Of a stretch of 10,926 nucleotides of DNA, positions 1-7,648 are shown in pieces. Positions within the stretch are counted from its first letter, which is position 1; the number at the start of each line of letters is the position of its first letter. The notes beneath the pieces are model-generated. The model was not told the origin of the DNA. It saw nothing but the letters and a program-made list of their open reading frames with translations, and searched no databases. Position numbers and translations under genes: made by a program. The stretch spans positions 1 to 10,926 of the forward strand of contig FN648961.1 in the NCBI GenBank assembly GCA_000310025.1. The letters are read 5' to 3'. The DNA comes from Ectocarpus siliculosus (lineage: Eukaryota > Sar > Phaeophyceae > Ectocarpales > Ectocarpaceae).

Positions 1-102
1 CCACGGGGTAATTTCACTTGGTTATGGCGCGAATGTATCAAACATCTGCACCGAGACAAAGGAATAAACGGAAAACCACGACGCAATGAAGAGGGCCGCG
101 GG

Positions 103-336
103 GCGGGAAAGCTTCGGGTATGGTTTGAAACCCTTTTGTCACCTGAACGGGCACGCACGAATGCGTGGTTACTACCTCGGGGAGAGATAAAAGTAAGGAA
201 CAGAACGCCATTTGGCCTGCGGGTTCGCTTCGGCGACGATTTGAAACCCGGTATGTCGTGACCATCTCGTGTCCACGTGGTTGAAACCCTCTTACGCTTC
301 TTGGGGCGGGGTCGCTTCTGCCACGACTGGAATCCC
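103..336. repeat. Three imperfect 31-bp direct repeats
   Basis: Three 31-bp copies lie at 103-133, 219-249 and 306-336. Each begins GCGGG, carries a GCTTC core and ends in CCC; the first two end in the identical ten bases TTTGAAACCC. By eye the middle copy agrees with the first at about 24 of 31 positions and with the third at about 25. A partial copy of the 3' end (GGTTGAAACCC) lies at 279-289. Spacing is irregular (about 85 and 56 bases between full copies), so this is not a CRISPR array. No gene is recognised here; a minus-strand open frame runs through all copies but has no convincing ATG. Confidence 0.6.
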
Positions 337-1091
337 TCACCCCTTGCTGTATATGCCGCATTTTCGGAACTATTTGGCTCGGTCCTGAAAAACCAAGAAG
401 GAAATACCAACATACGTACGTTGACGCCACAAAAAACGATGTTGTGAAAAAATATATGAAGCCAAACACAGCACCATAGAAAATCCACGCTCGACACCTT
501 TACCACGAACTCCGCATCTGGCATCTTAAAATGTCGTCGGTGTACGACGCAACAAGGAAAAAATATGTCGTCGGAACTAAGATATTGACAACAAGTCGGA
601 ACCACGATGTTGACATACGCACGGCACATTTCGTCCCGAGAACAGACAACACCCCCGCCAGGAAGGAAACCCATACCGGGAAACGTTGGCAATTTACAAT
701 GTCAACCGTGCAATGGGACAAAAAAAACGACAACAACGGCAACCCATTCTAGTAAACCCACTGTAGTAGGAAACGTCGCCGATCAAAGTGACATGACGCA
801 GCTAGATAAGAGGAAGCAACCTAAACGGCTCGAATGTACGTAAAGCAGCCCCATTAGGCAGCGCGAATGGTGTAACCATAACCAAGTGCATCCTTCAGCC
901 CATCACCCCAGGACATCTGTGCGGGTGGAATTCCTCTCTGCTAGGTAGAGAGCACCAGGGAACTCGGATCGGTAGGAATGTTGGCCCACTCTCGACACAC
1001 CGTAGGAGGACGAAAAAGATGACAGCGGGAGCTGTGCGGTTCCTGACGTGTACAACCTGCCGTTCCGGATGTATGTGTTGTACGTGCTTCG
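337..1091. other. No gene recognised
   Basis: Only short overlapping open frames on both strands, with no recognisable domain. The part next to 1092 should hold the 3' untranslated region of the minus-strand transposase gene and, if the transposon end survives, its 3' terminus. I could not identify a terminal inverted repeat by eye. Confidence 0.5.
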
Positions 1092-1222
1092 CTAACGGTC
1101 AAAGGTCGGGTGCTGGGACAACAGCTTTTTGGTGAGCAGGAGCTCGTTCTTGAAGCAGATGTTGTTGTCCAAGACGAAACGGTTCTGCACCTTTGGTATG
1201 CGCATGAGTACATGTCGAAACC
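1092..1222 (-). CDS. KDZ transposase, last exon and stop
   Basis: After the split Gly the exon encodes FRHVLMRIPKVQNRFVLDNN, then CFKNELLLTKKLL, and ends QHPTFDR with TAG at 1092-1094. The pattern of basic and aromatic residues followed by 'N..' matches the C-terminal helix of KDZ proteins, where '(V)R.M....Y.FFL...I..RN' is usual. No stop or frame break is seen. Confidence 0.75.
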
Positions 1223-4200
1223 CTGGTCAGCAAGAGAGGCATGCGTTTCAGAACAAGTGTGGGTAGTTAACGTAGTTGGAGGTACTTAGCCTTAATGGAT
1301 GAAACAACACGGATTACGAGTGAGACAGCGAGTAAAAGACATCAACGGGGGGCTGTAATGACGGTGTTAACCAGAAACTGCTATTGGTTCGACGCAGGGT
1401 GTATCTGACGCACCGCTTAGCCACCCGTTGTTGGACTCGGCGATGGAGGAGTTCCAGTAGAACTCGGGTGGGTCTTGCTGCAAGTTCCACAGAAGAGGGT
1501 TGTTGTAGTCGTTTGGGTTGTTGAGGAAAGAGCACGCAAGCTCCGTATGGCCCCGATAATGGAACCTGCCGGCGTCCACAGTAACGATATGCGCACAACA
1601 CGGGTATTGGGTACGGCCGGGGTATGTGTTCGACGACGGTACTTCATTCCAAGTTGGAGTTCGGACACACTGTACACGTCACCCCCAACGCCACGCAAAC
1701 TACAACTTAGAACGCCCAACCTGCTGCTGTGAGCAACTCACTATCAGGGAGCACGCCCTACTTTAGGCCGAGGTGTACGTAGTCTCTCGTTGACTTGCCC
1801 CGGGTGCTTTGGAAACACAGGCCCACGTGTCACGTACCGGTCGACGATCAGCATCGTTCCAACCCAGGACAGATCCCCTCGGCCGCTCATGTAGCGGTCC
1901 AGAACGCAGGCCTTATCGTAAAAGAGGATGGTCGGGCGTCGATCCTCATCGGGAAAAATATGTTTCAGGGCCGCGTCCACATCGGCACATCCTTCCGCCT
2001 CCAAGAGGGGCACTATCCCGCAGATGATCCCGCAAGACCAGCTCGCGGAGACTCCCCCAGCTGCTCTTCCTTCCTAGAATTGCACGGAGCATCCTCGTGT
2101 CCTCAGGCTATGTTGTCGGCACACACACGCACGCAGTGACAAGGGAGCTAGGGGTTTGTGATGGTGCCGATCAAGTGGCTCAAGTCCGGCTGCTCCCATG
2201 CGCGCCAGATTCGTTATGATACATTCGATACCGCCACGTTCAAAATAGGTTAAACCCGAAGCCTGCGGTGTCAGGTGGGCTTCCATCGCAGGCCCTCCTA
2301 CAGTGTATTCTTGGAGTACATGGTGAATGTACACCCTCAACTGATGTTGGTGTGTGGACCTTCTGTCTCAAGTCCATGCGGTGTGATAAAAAACGTTCGC
2401 GTCGTCTGCCGGGCGCGTTCCGTCCTCGCCTGAGAACCCATGTCGAAGGGTTCATCCCGGCCGGAACGCGCCTATTGTCCTGTAGCTGTGGTGGGGTTAG
2501 GAGTAGAGTGTAGGGTAAAATAGCTTGCGCTGTTGAAGGAAATACGTAGAGGTGGGTATTTCTCGCCCGTGAAGCAGAGGGGCAGTCGATGCAAAAGCCA
2601 CGGCGCTTGTGCGAGAGTTTTTAGATTGGAACGTGCACACATCACGTACGGGAGTACCTCTAACATTTGTTCTTGCTGAAGCAAAACCGGCACCCCTATC
2701 GGAGCGGTTTTCCAAAAAAAAACTACCAAAAATAAAAAACTCAAGGGGAAAGGAGGGGTTCTGTAAAACGGGCCAGATGAAGGAGGAGGACCCCAAGCAG
2801 CTCTGTACCTTCGAAGAAGTCCAGAGCCTCCCCTTTAATTACTCTTCTTTAGACTCACGACGAAACACGTACTTGAGAGGTAGTTGAGAAGCCTCTGGTG
2901 ATGTAAAGACGATATCATGTCGGTAACCAATCACGGAGTATGCCACCGCCGCGATGGTTGTTTATGCAGAAACCCCACATCAAAAACGTTTCGTCGAAAA
3001 TTGCTGTTTCGTCCTAAAGGCGGGTGGGCGTAGCATGCGTTGATTCTACGACACCTCCTGGTCCAAGAAGCGCGCTCGCTGTGCAGCAGTCCACGTAACC
3101 TGTCGGTTCCTTCTGTTGAACTCGTCCTCCTGTGCCTTGTGTGCTGTGCACGTTAGCCTGTTGTCCTCCCGATTGTTTCCGCAGGGCGGTTGTGCGACCC
3201 AGAACGCGCATTTGTGCCCGTGTACAGCAGCGTGGTTCTCGCAGTATCTGCCATTCAAAGATCACAAAAGATCACGAAAAGACCTCGGCGTATCTTGATT
3301 ATTGTTGCCTTCCTACGATACGCAGTTTGTGTTGGTTGTCGTTTGACTGGTCTCGCAGTGTATGGAAGACGTAGCTGGTTACGTTATGCATGCTGTTGGT
3401 GAGCCTCTGTGTCACGAAAACTTCAGCCATCGATCTAGCGTTGTACAAGCGGCACGCCTTACTATCCCAGAAAGCTAATCGACGGCGCAGCTGCCATCGT
3501 TTTTCCTCATACCGATACGTCGATTAACGCGTGTCTCAGCAAGCGTGATGAACTTGGGCATGACGCTACCATTCAGGTAGCTTTAGCGACACGTATTGAA
3601 CGTTGGTTGTGGTGATGATGCACGAATACGTGCAGCCTAGCGGCAAGGGCTTGGGACAGGGCTTCGGACGAGGGTTAGCTACTAGGGAATCGTGTTCAAC
3701 CGTGTCTTCGCTCGACACTAAGTTGCAACGTATGTCTGCGTGGAGTGAAGCCCTTCAATGTCACGGTCACACTTGTAGAAAGAGCACTGGCTTGTGAAGG
3801 CGCGGGACGTTTGAAGGAGAGGGTGGTGTCGAGTTGTATTTTGTGGGATCAACAGGCGTTACAAACGACGTCGATTGTTGGTCTGTGCGTGAGCTGGGCA
3901 AACAGGAAAAATTCCGGGAACCATGCGACAACAAAGGAGTGTGTGTACGGGGACGTTCAAGTAACACTTAGCGCCCCCACCCACGGCGCCTCGAAAGGCA
4001 GGTCCATGTGAAACACACGGCAGCGCCAACTAACGGCGAGAACATCGAAATGCGCCTAACAAAGTCCCGGCAATACTCATCATTTAAGAATAATATCATC
4101 TACCCGCCGCTGTGCAACGTCCTTGGCAGTGTTTGGAGCGGACGAACCCAAACCGACGAGCGGAAGGTATGGATAGCGGCGACGAAGTATGAGACTGTCT

Positions 4201-4637
4201 TGCGACACCAGAATCAAACGAGCCAAGAGTAAGGCATTCTCCGCCGAAAAAAAACAATTGCAGACCTTGAAGTATCGCGTGGACGTATTGCCGTCTATCG
4301 CGGCCGCCTGCGTCCAGAAGTCCTGTCCCTCTATGGGAGTGTATTTCCGGCACTGATCACAAGCGTGATCTACCCACGGGGAGTCCCTCCAGTTCCTGTC
4401 GTTGAGCTCCTCCTCGACACGACGTAGCCCCGCCCAACTATTGCATCCTGACTGCTCACCTCTCTCATCAAACACATCGACAGCCTTGGGATCCCTTGGC
4501 TTGAGTGCCTGGCCGGGCAATGCGTACCACTTGTGTGGACCTTGCACGCAATAATAACGGAGAAAGTTTGAGTAACGGCAAGCAAGACGAAGAACTTGAG
4601 TCAGTTGCCAGCACGATAGCTGAAGGCGACTCGCCAT
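1092..4637 (-). CDS. KDZ-family (Kyakuja-Dileera-Zisupton) DDE transposase with cysteine cluster, multi-exon
   Basis: Cut-and-paste DNA transposase, presumably nuclear. Reading 5' to 3' on the minus strand, the blocks are: a zinc-cluster start HACDQC (4350-4367) followed by IDGNT (4284-4298); a second Cys/His block starting RYCENH (3046-3252); a linker (from about 2340 to 2133); SCGIICGI and FYDKAC (2069-1838); RFHYRGH and SIAESNNGWLSG (1565-1414); and a C-terminal tail (1222-1092) ending in TAG. The family's catalytic residues are best assigned to Asp of IDGNT (4293-4295), Asp of FYDKAC (1915-1917) and Glu of SIAESNN (1436-1438). Introns at 2132-2070, 1837-1566 and 1413-1223 join these exons in frame. 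The ATG at 4637 is the first in its frame after an upstream TGA, but the true start may lie in an earlier exon, since such proteins usually have more N-terminal sequence. Exons between about 2350 and 3045 are unresolved and 3257-4239 interrupts the zinc cluster, so whether the gene is functional is open. Confidence 0.8.
1223..1413 (-). other. Intron, 191 bp, in the KDZ gene
   Basis: Donor GTGCGTCA and acceptor CTGACCAG. The join G|GG gives Gly and the sequence WLSGFRHVL, continuing the helix that follows the catalytic Glu in this family. Reading through gives an unrelated peptide and a stop. Confidence 0.8.
1414..1565 (-). CDS. KDZ transposase, exon with catalytic Glu
   Basis: Fifty complete codons. 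It begins FHYRGHTELAC (His and Cys positions typical of the KDZ 'VD.FH..H....C' block), contains NNPNDYNNP, and ends FYWNSSIAESNNGWLS. The Glu of SIAESNN (1436-1438) corresponds to the conserved 'SIAEQ.N.W' box and is the presumed third catalytic residue. The last base, G at 1414, is the first base of a split Gly codon before donor GTGCGTCA. Confidence 0.85.
1566..1837 (-). other. Intron, 272 bp, in the KDZ gene
   Basis: Donor GTACGTGA and acceptor GGCAG. Splicing joins CG|G into an Arg codon and turns two unrelated-looking frames into the family motif VDRFHYRGHT. Reading through instead destroys the motif and soon reaches a stop, so this is the best supported intron in the window. Confidence 0.85.
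1838..2069 (-). CDS. KDZ transposase, core exon with second catalytic Asp
   Basis: Seventy-six complete codons without a stop. The exon reads RAAGGV, then SCGIICGIVPLLEAEG, then RPTILFYDKACVLDRYM and ends GTMLIVD plus the first two bases of an Arg codon. The FYDKAC motif corresponds to the KDZ 'YD.AC' box carrying the second catalytic Asp (1915-1917). The exon ends at a donor, GTACGTGA, starting at 1837. Confidence 0.8.
2070..2132 (-). other. Intron, 63 bp, in the KDZ gene
   Basis: Donor GTGCGTGT directly follows CTGC, and the acceptor is GGAAG before GAAGAGCA. Removal restores CGA (Arg) and a continuous frame into the transposase core. The acceptor choice is the weaker side, because several AGs lie close by. 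Confidence 0.5.
2133..2340 (-). CDS. KDZ transposase, linker exon (5' end uncertain)
   Basis: An open frame runs towards 2133 and ends in the residues KPLAPLSLR, the last codon being split C|GA by the intron 2132-2070. Splicing gives LRRAAGGV, which fits the Arg-Arg-x-Ala-Gly-Gly entry into the transposase core. The 5' boundary is not determined; the frame is open to about 2370. The product of this exon has no motif of its own, so assignment rests on the splice join. Confidence 0.45.
2350..3045 (-). other. Unresolved middle of the KDZ gene
   Basis: No continuous coding frame links the zinc-cluster exon with the exon ending at 2133. The coding strand here holds several strong-looking splice signals: donors GTACGTGTT (in the 2821-2880 line) and GTACGTGAT (in the 2641-2700 line), and pyrimidine-rich acceptors such as GTTTTACAG and GTTTTGCTTCAG. 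One or more small exons are therefore likely, but I cannot choose them without an alignment. Confidence 0.35.
3046..3252 (-). CDS. KDZ transposase, second zinc-cluster block
   Basis: This frame carries RYCENH, then HGHKC, a further Cys in QPPC, and TCTAHKAQEDEF, giving the pattern C-x2-H, C, C, C-x2-H that closes the CxC-type cysteine cluster linked to KDZ transposases. An Arg-rich helix follows (RRNRQVTWTAAQRARFLDQE). The frame ends in TAG at 3046-3048; GAG|GTGTCG at 3055/3054 could instead be a splice donor, since relatives continue beyond this helix. The frame is closed upstream by a TGA a few codons before RYC, so this block cannot be the start of a protein and must be joined to the block at 4240-4637. 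Confidence 0.7.
   Translation of the reverse strand, partial: GRYCENHAAVHGHKCAFWVAQPPCGNNREDNRLTCTAHKAQEDEFNRRNRQVTWTAAQRARFLDQEVS
3257..4239. other. 983-bp segment interrupting the KDZ zinc cluster (intron or insertion)
   Basis: Removing 3257-4239 joins SAEN directly to GRYCENH in one reading frame and leaves a single copy of a 5-bp motif, CATTC on the plus strand, found at both edges (3252-3256 and 4235-4239). That would fit an insertion with a 5-bp target duplication, but I see no terminal inverted repeats and no coding domain inside. The alternative is an intron: a pyrimidine-rich tract ends in CAG at 3250-3248 on the coding strand, but I found no strong donor in the required phase. Nothing else is recognised in this stretch. 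Confidence 0.45.
4240..4637 (-). CDS. KDZ transposase, N-terminal block: first zinc ligands and first catalytic Asp
   Basis: About 132 codons open from ATG 4637. Residues near 90-96 read HACDQC, a CxxC pair preceded by His, as in the cysteine clusters associated with KDZ transposases. About 22 residues later comes AAIDGNTS, with the presumed first catalytic Asp, then FKVCNC with further candidate ligands. An Arg/Glu-rich helix-like stretch (LRRVEEELNDRNW) precedes the cluster, as is usual in relatives. Similarity stops near 4240 after SAEN, although the frame stays open to a stop just below 4083. Eight consecutive T residues on the coding strand just before the break could also have slipped. 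Confidence 0.7.
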
Positions 4638-4639
4638 CG

Positions 4640-5179
4640 GTTGTCGGTTCTGTGTGAATAACCCTCCGTGCTGTAGAGGACGCGCGGTCGTTCGTGTAAC
4701 CGCTAAGGCTTGTCAAACATCTCCCACCCCGGGTAGGTGTCCCACCCCTTGCGTAATGACAGAGGAAAGCCAAGAAGAAACAAACGATTGACTACTGCCA
4801 AATAAAAGGCTCGCACGCATGTCCCCTGCTCGGCGCTCCCTTATCCTTCCTACGAGAAGTTACTGTTAACCTGTACGCGGTCGGATTGGGATTGGGTACT
4901 AATGTTTGTTCGCCGTCGATGGGAAATGTATTCCAATGTGGGTAGAGGTCTGCTGTGTTGTCACAACAGAATACAACATGTTGCAGAAAGGGGACAACGC
5001 AACTTTCTTACCAACACCATTTGCGGCCTTATGCACGGCGTATATCTCCCAGCACTGCAGGAGCTCTGAACCCAGGAGACGCAACTCCCGGCCGCCGCCG
5101 ACGTCCGCGGCGGCCGTGTTGGAGTGCAGTTCAGCGTAGGAGTTGAAGCCCGCCCTGTCAGATATGCAACATAGCAGCG
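4640..5179. other. Upstream flank of the KDZ gene; no gene recognised
   Basis: Open frames are present on both strands but none shows a motif I can name. On the minus strand a pyrimidine-rich tract ending ACGCAAG (about 4750) looks like a splice acceptor, so an upstream exon of the transposase, including the rest of its N-terminal cysteine region, may lie here. A GC-rich patch of CCG repeats is at about 5089-5115. Confidence 0.4.
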
Positions 5180-5572
5180 ATGTGTGCCACAGTAACCCAC
5201 AGAGGGATGCTGGATCCTCTCCTCAGGAGTACCCTAGGGGACGAAATTTACCAGGGGCCGACATACGATAGAGAATTGGTAGAGTGGCTAACCAAGCTGA
5301 AGCCATCGACTGCGGTTGCGATTACTCGGTCGGCATGTACGTCCGCCCCTTCTTTTAACAAGTTCCACGACAACATGCACGGCGTCAGGATGCTGTCGAT
5401 TTCCGCGGACTTATGGTCCGCTAGCGGGCAATCACATGTCCGCATGTTGCCGCCGAGTCACTTGCGTGTATTTCGGGCCAAGGATTTATTCGATTCGCCC
5501 ATGGACGGAGTGGTGAGGCCGGCCACCGTTGAGGTGATGCCGTTCGTAATCTCGGATTTGAGACGCATCTAG
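5180..5572 (+). pseudogene. FNIP/LRR-repeat protein, 5' fragment
   Basis: An open frame of 130 codons from ATG 5180 to TAG 5570-5572; an in-frame TGA at 5144 closes it upstream. The end reads LRVFRAKDLFDSPMDGVV then RPATVEVMPF, which matches the FNIP-type unit 'F(N/D).P(I/M).GVVWPA.(L/V)..(L/V).F' with Trp changed to Arg. Earlier units are more diverged: YQGPTYDRELVEWLTKLK and FHDNMHGVRM. These repeats form leucine-rich-repeat-like solenoids thought to bind proteins. The same kind of repeat resumes on the same strand at 7649, beyond the recombinase element, so I read this as the 5' part of one split gene. Past the stop a shifted frame gives TPPSLIPLF near 5630-5655, possibly one more unit. 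Confidence 0.6.
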
Positions 5573-5588
5573 ATTTCGGAACGAAATC
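5572..5588. other. Perfect 7-bp inverted repeat after the stop
   Basis: GATTTCG (5572-5578), loop GAA, then CGAAATC (5582-5588), overlapping the last base of the TAG that ends the FNIP fragment. It could be chance or the edge of inserted DNA; there is no U-tract and no reason to call it a terminator in a eukaryote. Confidence 0.35.
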
Positions 5589-5710
5589 GGGAAGAGTCAG
5601 ATATTCCAGAAAGGATATTGGAAAATGACCCCACCTAGTTTAATCCCCCTTTTCTCTCCCGAAATACGCCGGAGCTACCGAGGAGAAGGGATATATTTGA
5701 GAGTCGTAAC

Positions 5711-7499
5711 ATGCCGCCTCGCAACACGCGGCGCTCCACGGCGGCGACTTCGGCGGCTGCTTCTTCTACAACGGCTTCCTCAGCGGCGGCGCCTGCTTCC
5801 TCAGCGGCTGCTGCCCCGGCGGCGGCTGCCGCGGCCCCAGCGGCTGCCAGCGCGCCGATGGGACCGCTTTCCCCGCCTCCACCTGGGCTGCCTCCCCGGC
5901 CCGACCGCCAGACGGCCGCGTTTGTGGACGCGACCACGGCGGCCTACGCTCTGCCGTGCTACACGGCGCTGTGCCGGGAGCAGGGCCAACGCTGGACCTT
6001 GGGCGGGTGTTCGACCGCAACCGGCTCGGTAGCGATCAGGGCACTGTTAAGGAGTTGGTCCTCCGTTTGGGTGAGGTGGCCACTCGGCTGCCGCCCCTGC
6101 CCGGGGCGGAGACCTACACGGCAGTTTTGGCGCGCGCCAGGAAGGTGGCCACTTCGCGGGCGGGCGACAAGTCCGTTGCCTATCGCCAGGCGAGGCGAAG
6201 AAGCTCCTGGCCGAGTACACTGTGGAACTCGCGCTCCGCCATGGCCGCCTCCTGCAGTCAGAAGGCTGTGTTCGTCGTGCCAGACGGAAAACGTGGGACA
6301 TTACAACTATTGTTGATCCTGCGGTGTTCAGCCTGCCCGCGGGCGTCCGGTACCGCGTGACCCTCAAGCGGCTCGGGTGTCGATCGATTTCGACGCGCTG
6401 CGCGCTCGTGGTGATCAGGTCCTCTCGGCCGCATCTAACCGTCGTCCTCAACAGCGCAAGTGCGCCGTAGCGGACGGGTTCGACGCTTTCATACTTTCGG
6501 CGACTACACAACGTCGGGGTTGGAAGCAGGCGTCGGACCGAGACGTGTTTGACTATCTCTGCTTCTTGGACACACAAGGTAGTGGTACCAAGTGGGTGCA
6601 CGACAGGGCATGCCCTGGTTACCCTCGTCTTCACTTGGACTGTGCACCCTCGTCTTCACTTCACGACAGGGCATGTAGTTACCCTCCTTATCCTGTGGTA
6701 CAAAAGGGTGCACTCCTACCTCGTCTTCACGGGGGAGGAACAAAAACGTGTGGGTGTCGCTGTCAACCAGGCAGAGGCTATGTTACCGCACGTCCTCATC
6801 GACCTGTTGAGGGACATGCGCTCTCGCGCGCAGACTGCGTCCTCTTTGGCGGAACGTATTGAGCTCACCAGGGACGTCGCTTTGTTTTCGCTGGCGTTCG
6901 CCTCCATGCGGCGAGGCCATGATCTCTCCTTCACTATGGGATCGCAAGTTCTGCGGTTGCCCGCGGGGGAGGGTCTTCTGATTTCAACTTCCAGTTTGGC
7001 AAGACCCTCCGGGACTCTGTTGATGCCGTGGTCGTGCATCCGGACGTCGCTTGCCCGTCTATTTGTGCGGTGAGCAATGTTACGGCCTACATCAGTGCGG
7101 CGGAGCGTATTGGCTGGGATTTGTCCCAAGGGCATCTGTTTCCTATCGTTCTGCTGGGTGGAACTCGGGGCTGCGCTCCGCTTACGGCGGTTCAGATGAC
7201 GGCTGCCCTACAAGGGCATTTCCGAGCGGCGGGACTGCCGCACCGCTACACTATGCATTCGTTCCGCGTCGGAGGTTCTGTAGCGCAGTCGCTTAGACGG
7301 AACGGCGATGGACGCTATCATGAAAATTGCCGGGTGGCGCACGGAGAGTGTAGCGAAGCGATATGTTGGCGCCACTACTAGTCTGGGGGAACCGGGTTCC
7401 AAGAGGACCCGTAGCGAGCTGTACGCAGACTCAAACGCGTTGCCGTTGTCGGCTGACTTCACATGCGATTTCTCTGCGTGTGCTCGCCGCGAAAAATAA
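5711..7499 (+). pseudogene. Crypton/DIRS-like tyrosine recombinase (frame-broken)
   Basis: A site-specific DNA integrase relic. ATG 5711 opens a low-complexity Ala/Ser/Pro tail (to about 5900). A helical region follows through three frames: 5711-~6005, ~6003-6189 and 6189-~6376. The SAM-like core-binding domain is at 6377-6612 (WKQASDRDVFDYLCFLDTQG). The catalytic domain has RRGHDLSF (6909-6932) with box I Arg, HSFRVGG with His 7256-7258 and Arg 7265-7267, and GWRTESVAKRYVG with Trp 7335-7337 and the nucleophile Tyr 7362-7364. Frame changes near 6005, 6189, 6376, 6980 and 7305, plus a scrambled stretch at 6613-6715, cannot be introns where the motifs join without a gap. The protein ends in TAA 7497-7499. 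No reverse transcriptase is seen, which favours a Crypton-type element over DIRS, but a truncated DIRS cannot be excluded. It lies between two FNIP fragments. Confidence 0.8.
6599..6730 (+). repeat. Short internal duplications inside the recombinase pseudogene
   Basis: CACGACAGGGCATG occurs at 6599-6612 and 6662-6675; ACCCTCGTCTTCACTT at 6621-6636 and 6646-6661, with a third partial copy at 6719-6730. Recombinase similarity stops at VHDRACPG and resumes at EEQKRVGV, so the duplicated stretch stands where a longer linker between the two domains would be expected. Confidence 0.7.
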
Positions 7500-7500
7500 A
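7495..7500 (+). promoter_or_regulatory. AATAAA overlapping the recombinase stop
   Basis: The hexamer AATAAA shares bases with the TAA stop at 7497-7499. It matches the canonical polyadenylation signal, but its use here is unproven and the hexamer also occurs elsewhere in the window, for example at 9301-9306. Confidence 0.25.
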
Positions 7501-7648
7501 GAAAGTTTGGGTGGGCGAGACCTAGCTTAGAGGCGTGAGTGGTCAATAACTAAGATGTGACAGATCGGATAATTAACAAGAAAGTAATGGGCGGGACCAC
7601 AGACCGGCGCAGGAGGCCTCACCCAACCAAATCCAATACTTACATCGA

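Noticed and set aside
103-336. CRISPR-like array
   Set aside because: Only three copies, diverged from one another, with unequal spacers, in a clearly eukaryotic context.
38-469. Minus-strand open frame of about 143 codons through the 31-bp repeats
   Set aside because: It starts at GTG rather than ATG, has no recognisable domain, and its apparent internal protein repeat is explained by the DNA repeats.
2609-2887. Lys-rich plus-strand open frame of 92 codons
   Set aside because: No ATG at its start; its Lys-rich part comes from A-tracts that are pyrimidine tracts of likely introns on the opposite strand.
3603-4011. Plus-strand open frames within the 983-bp interrupting segment
   Set aside because: Short, overlapping, no domain or transposase motif; nothing supports coding.
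4083-4239. Continuation of the N-terminal KDZ frame to its stop just below 4083
   Set aside because: Family similarity ends at about 4240 and resumes at 3252, so the intervening codons are more likely intron or inserted DNA than protein.
5625-6032. Arg/Leu-rich plus-strand frame and matching Ala-rich minus-strand frames
   Set aside because: These are shadows of the GC-rich Ala/Pro coding stretch that begins at ATG 5711. Only the first few codons (TPPSLIPLF) may hold a worn FNIP unit.
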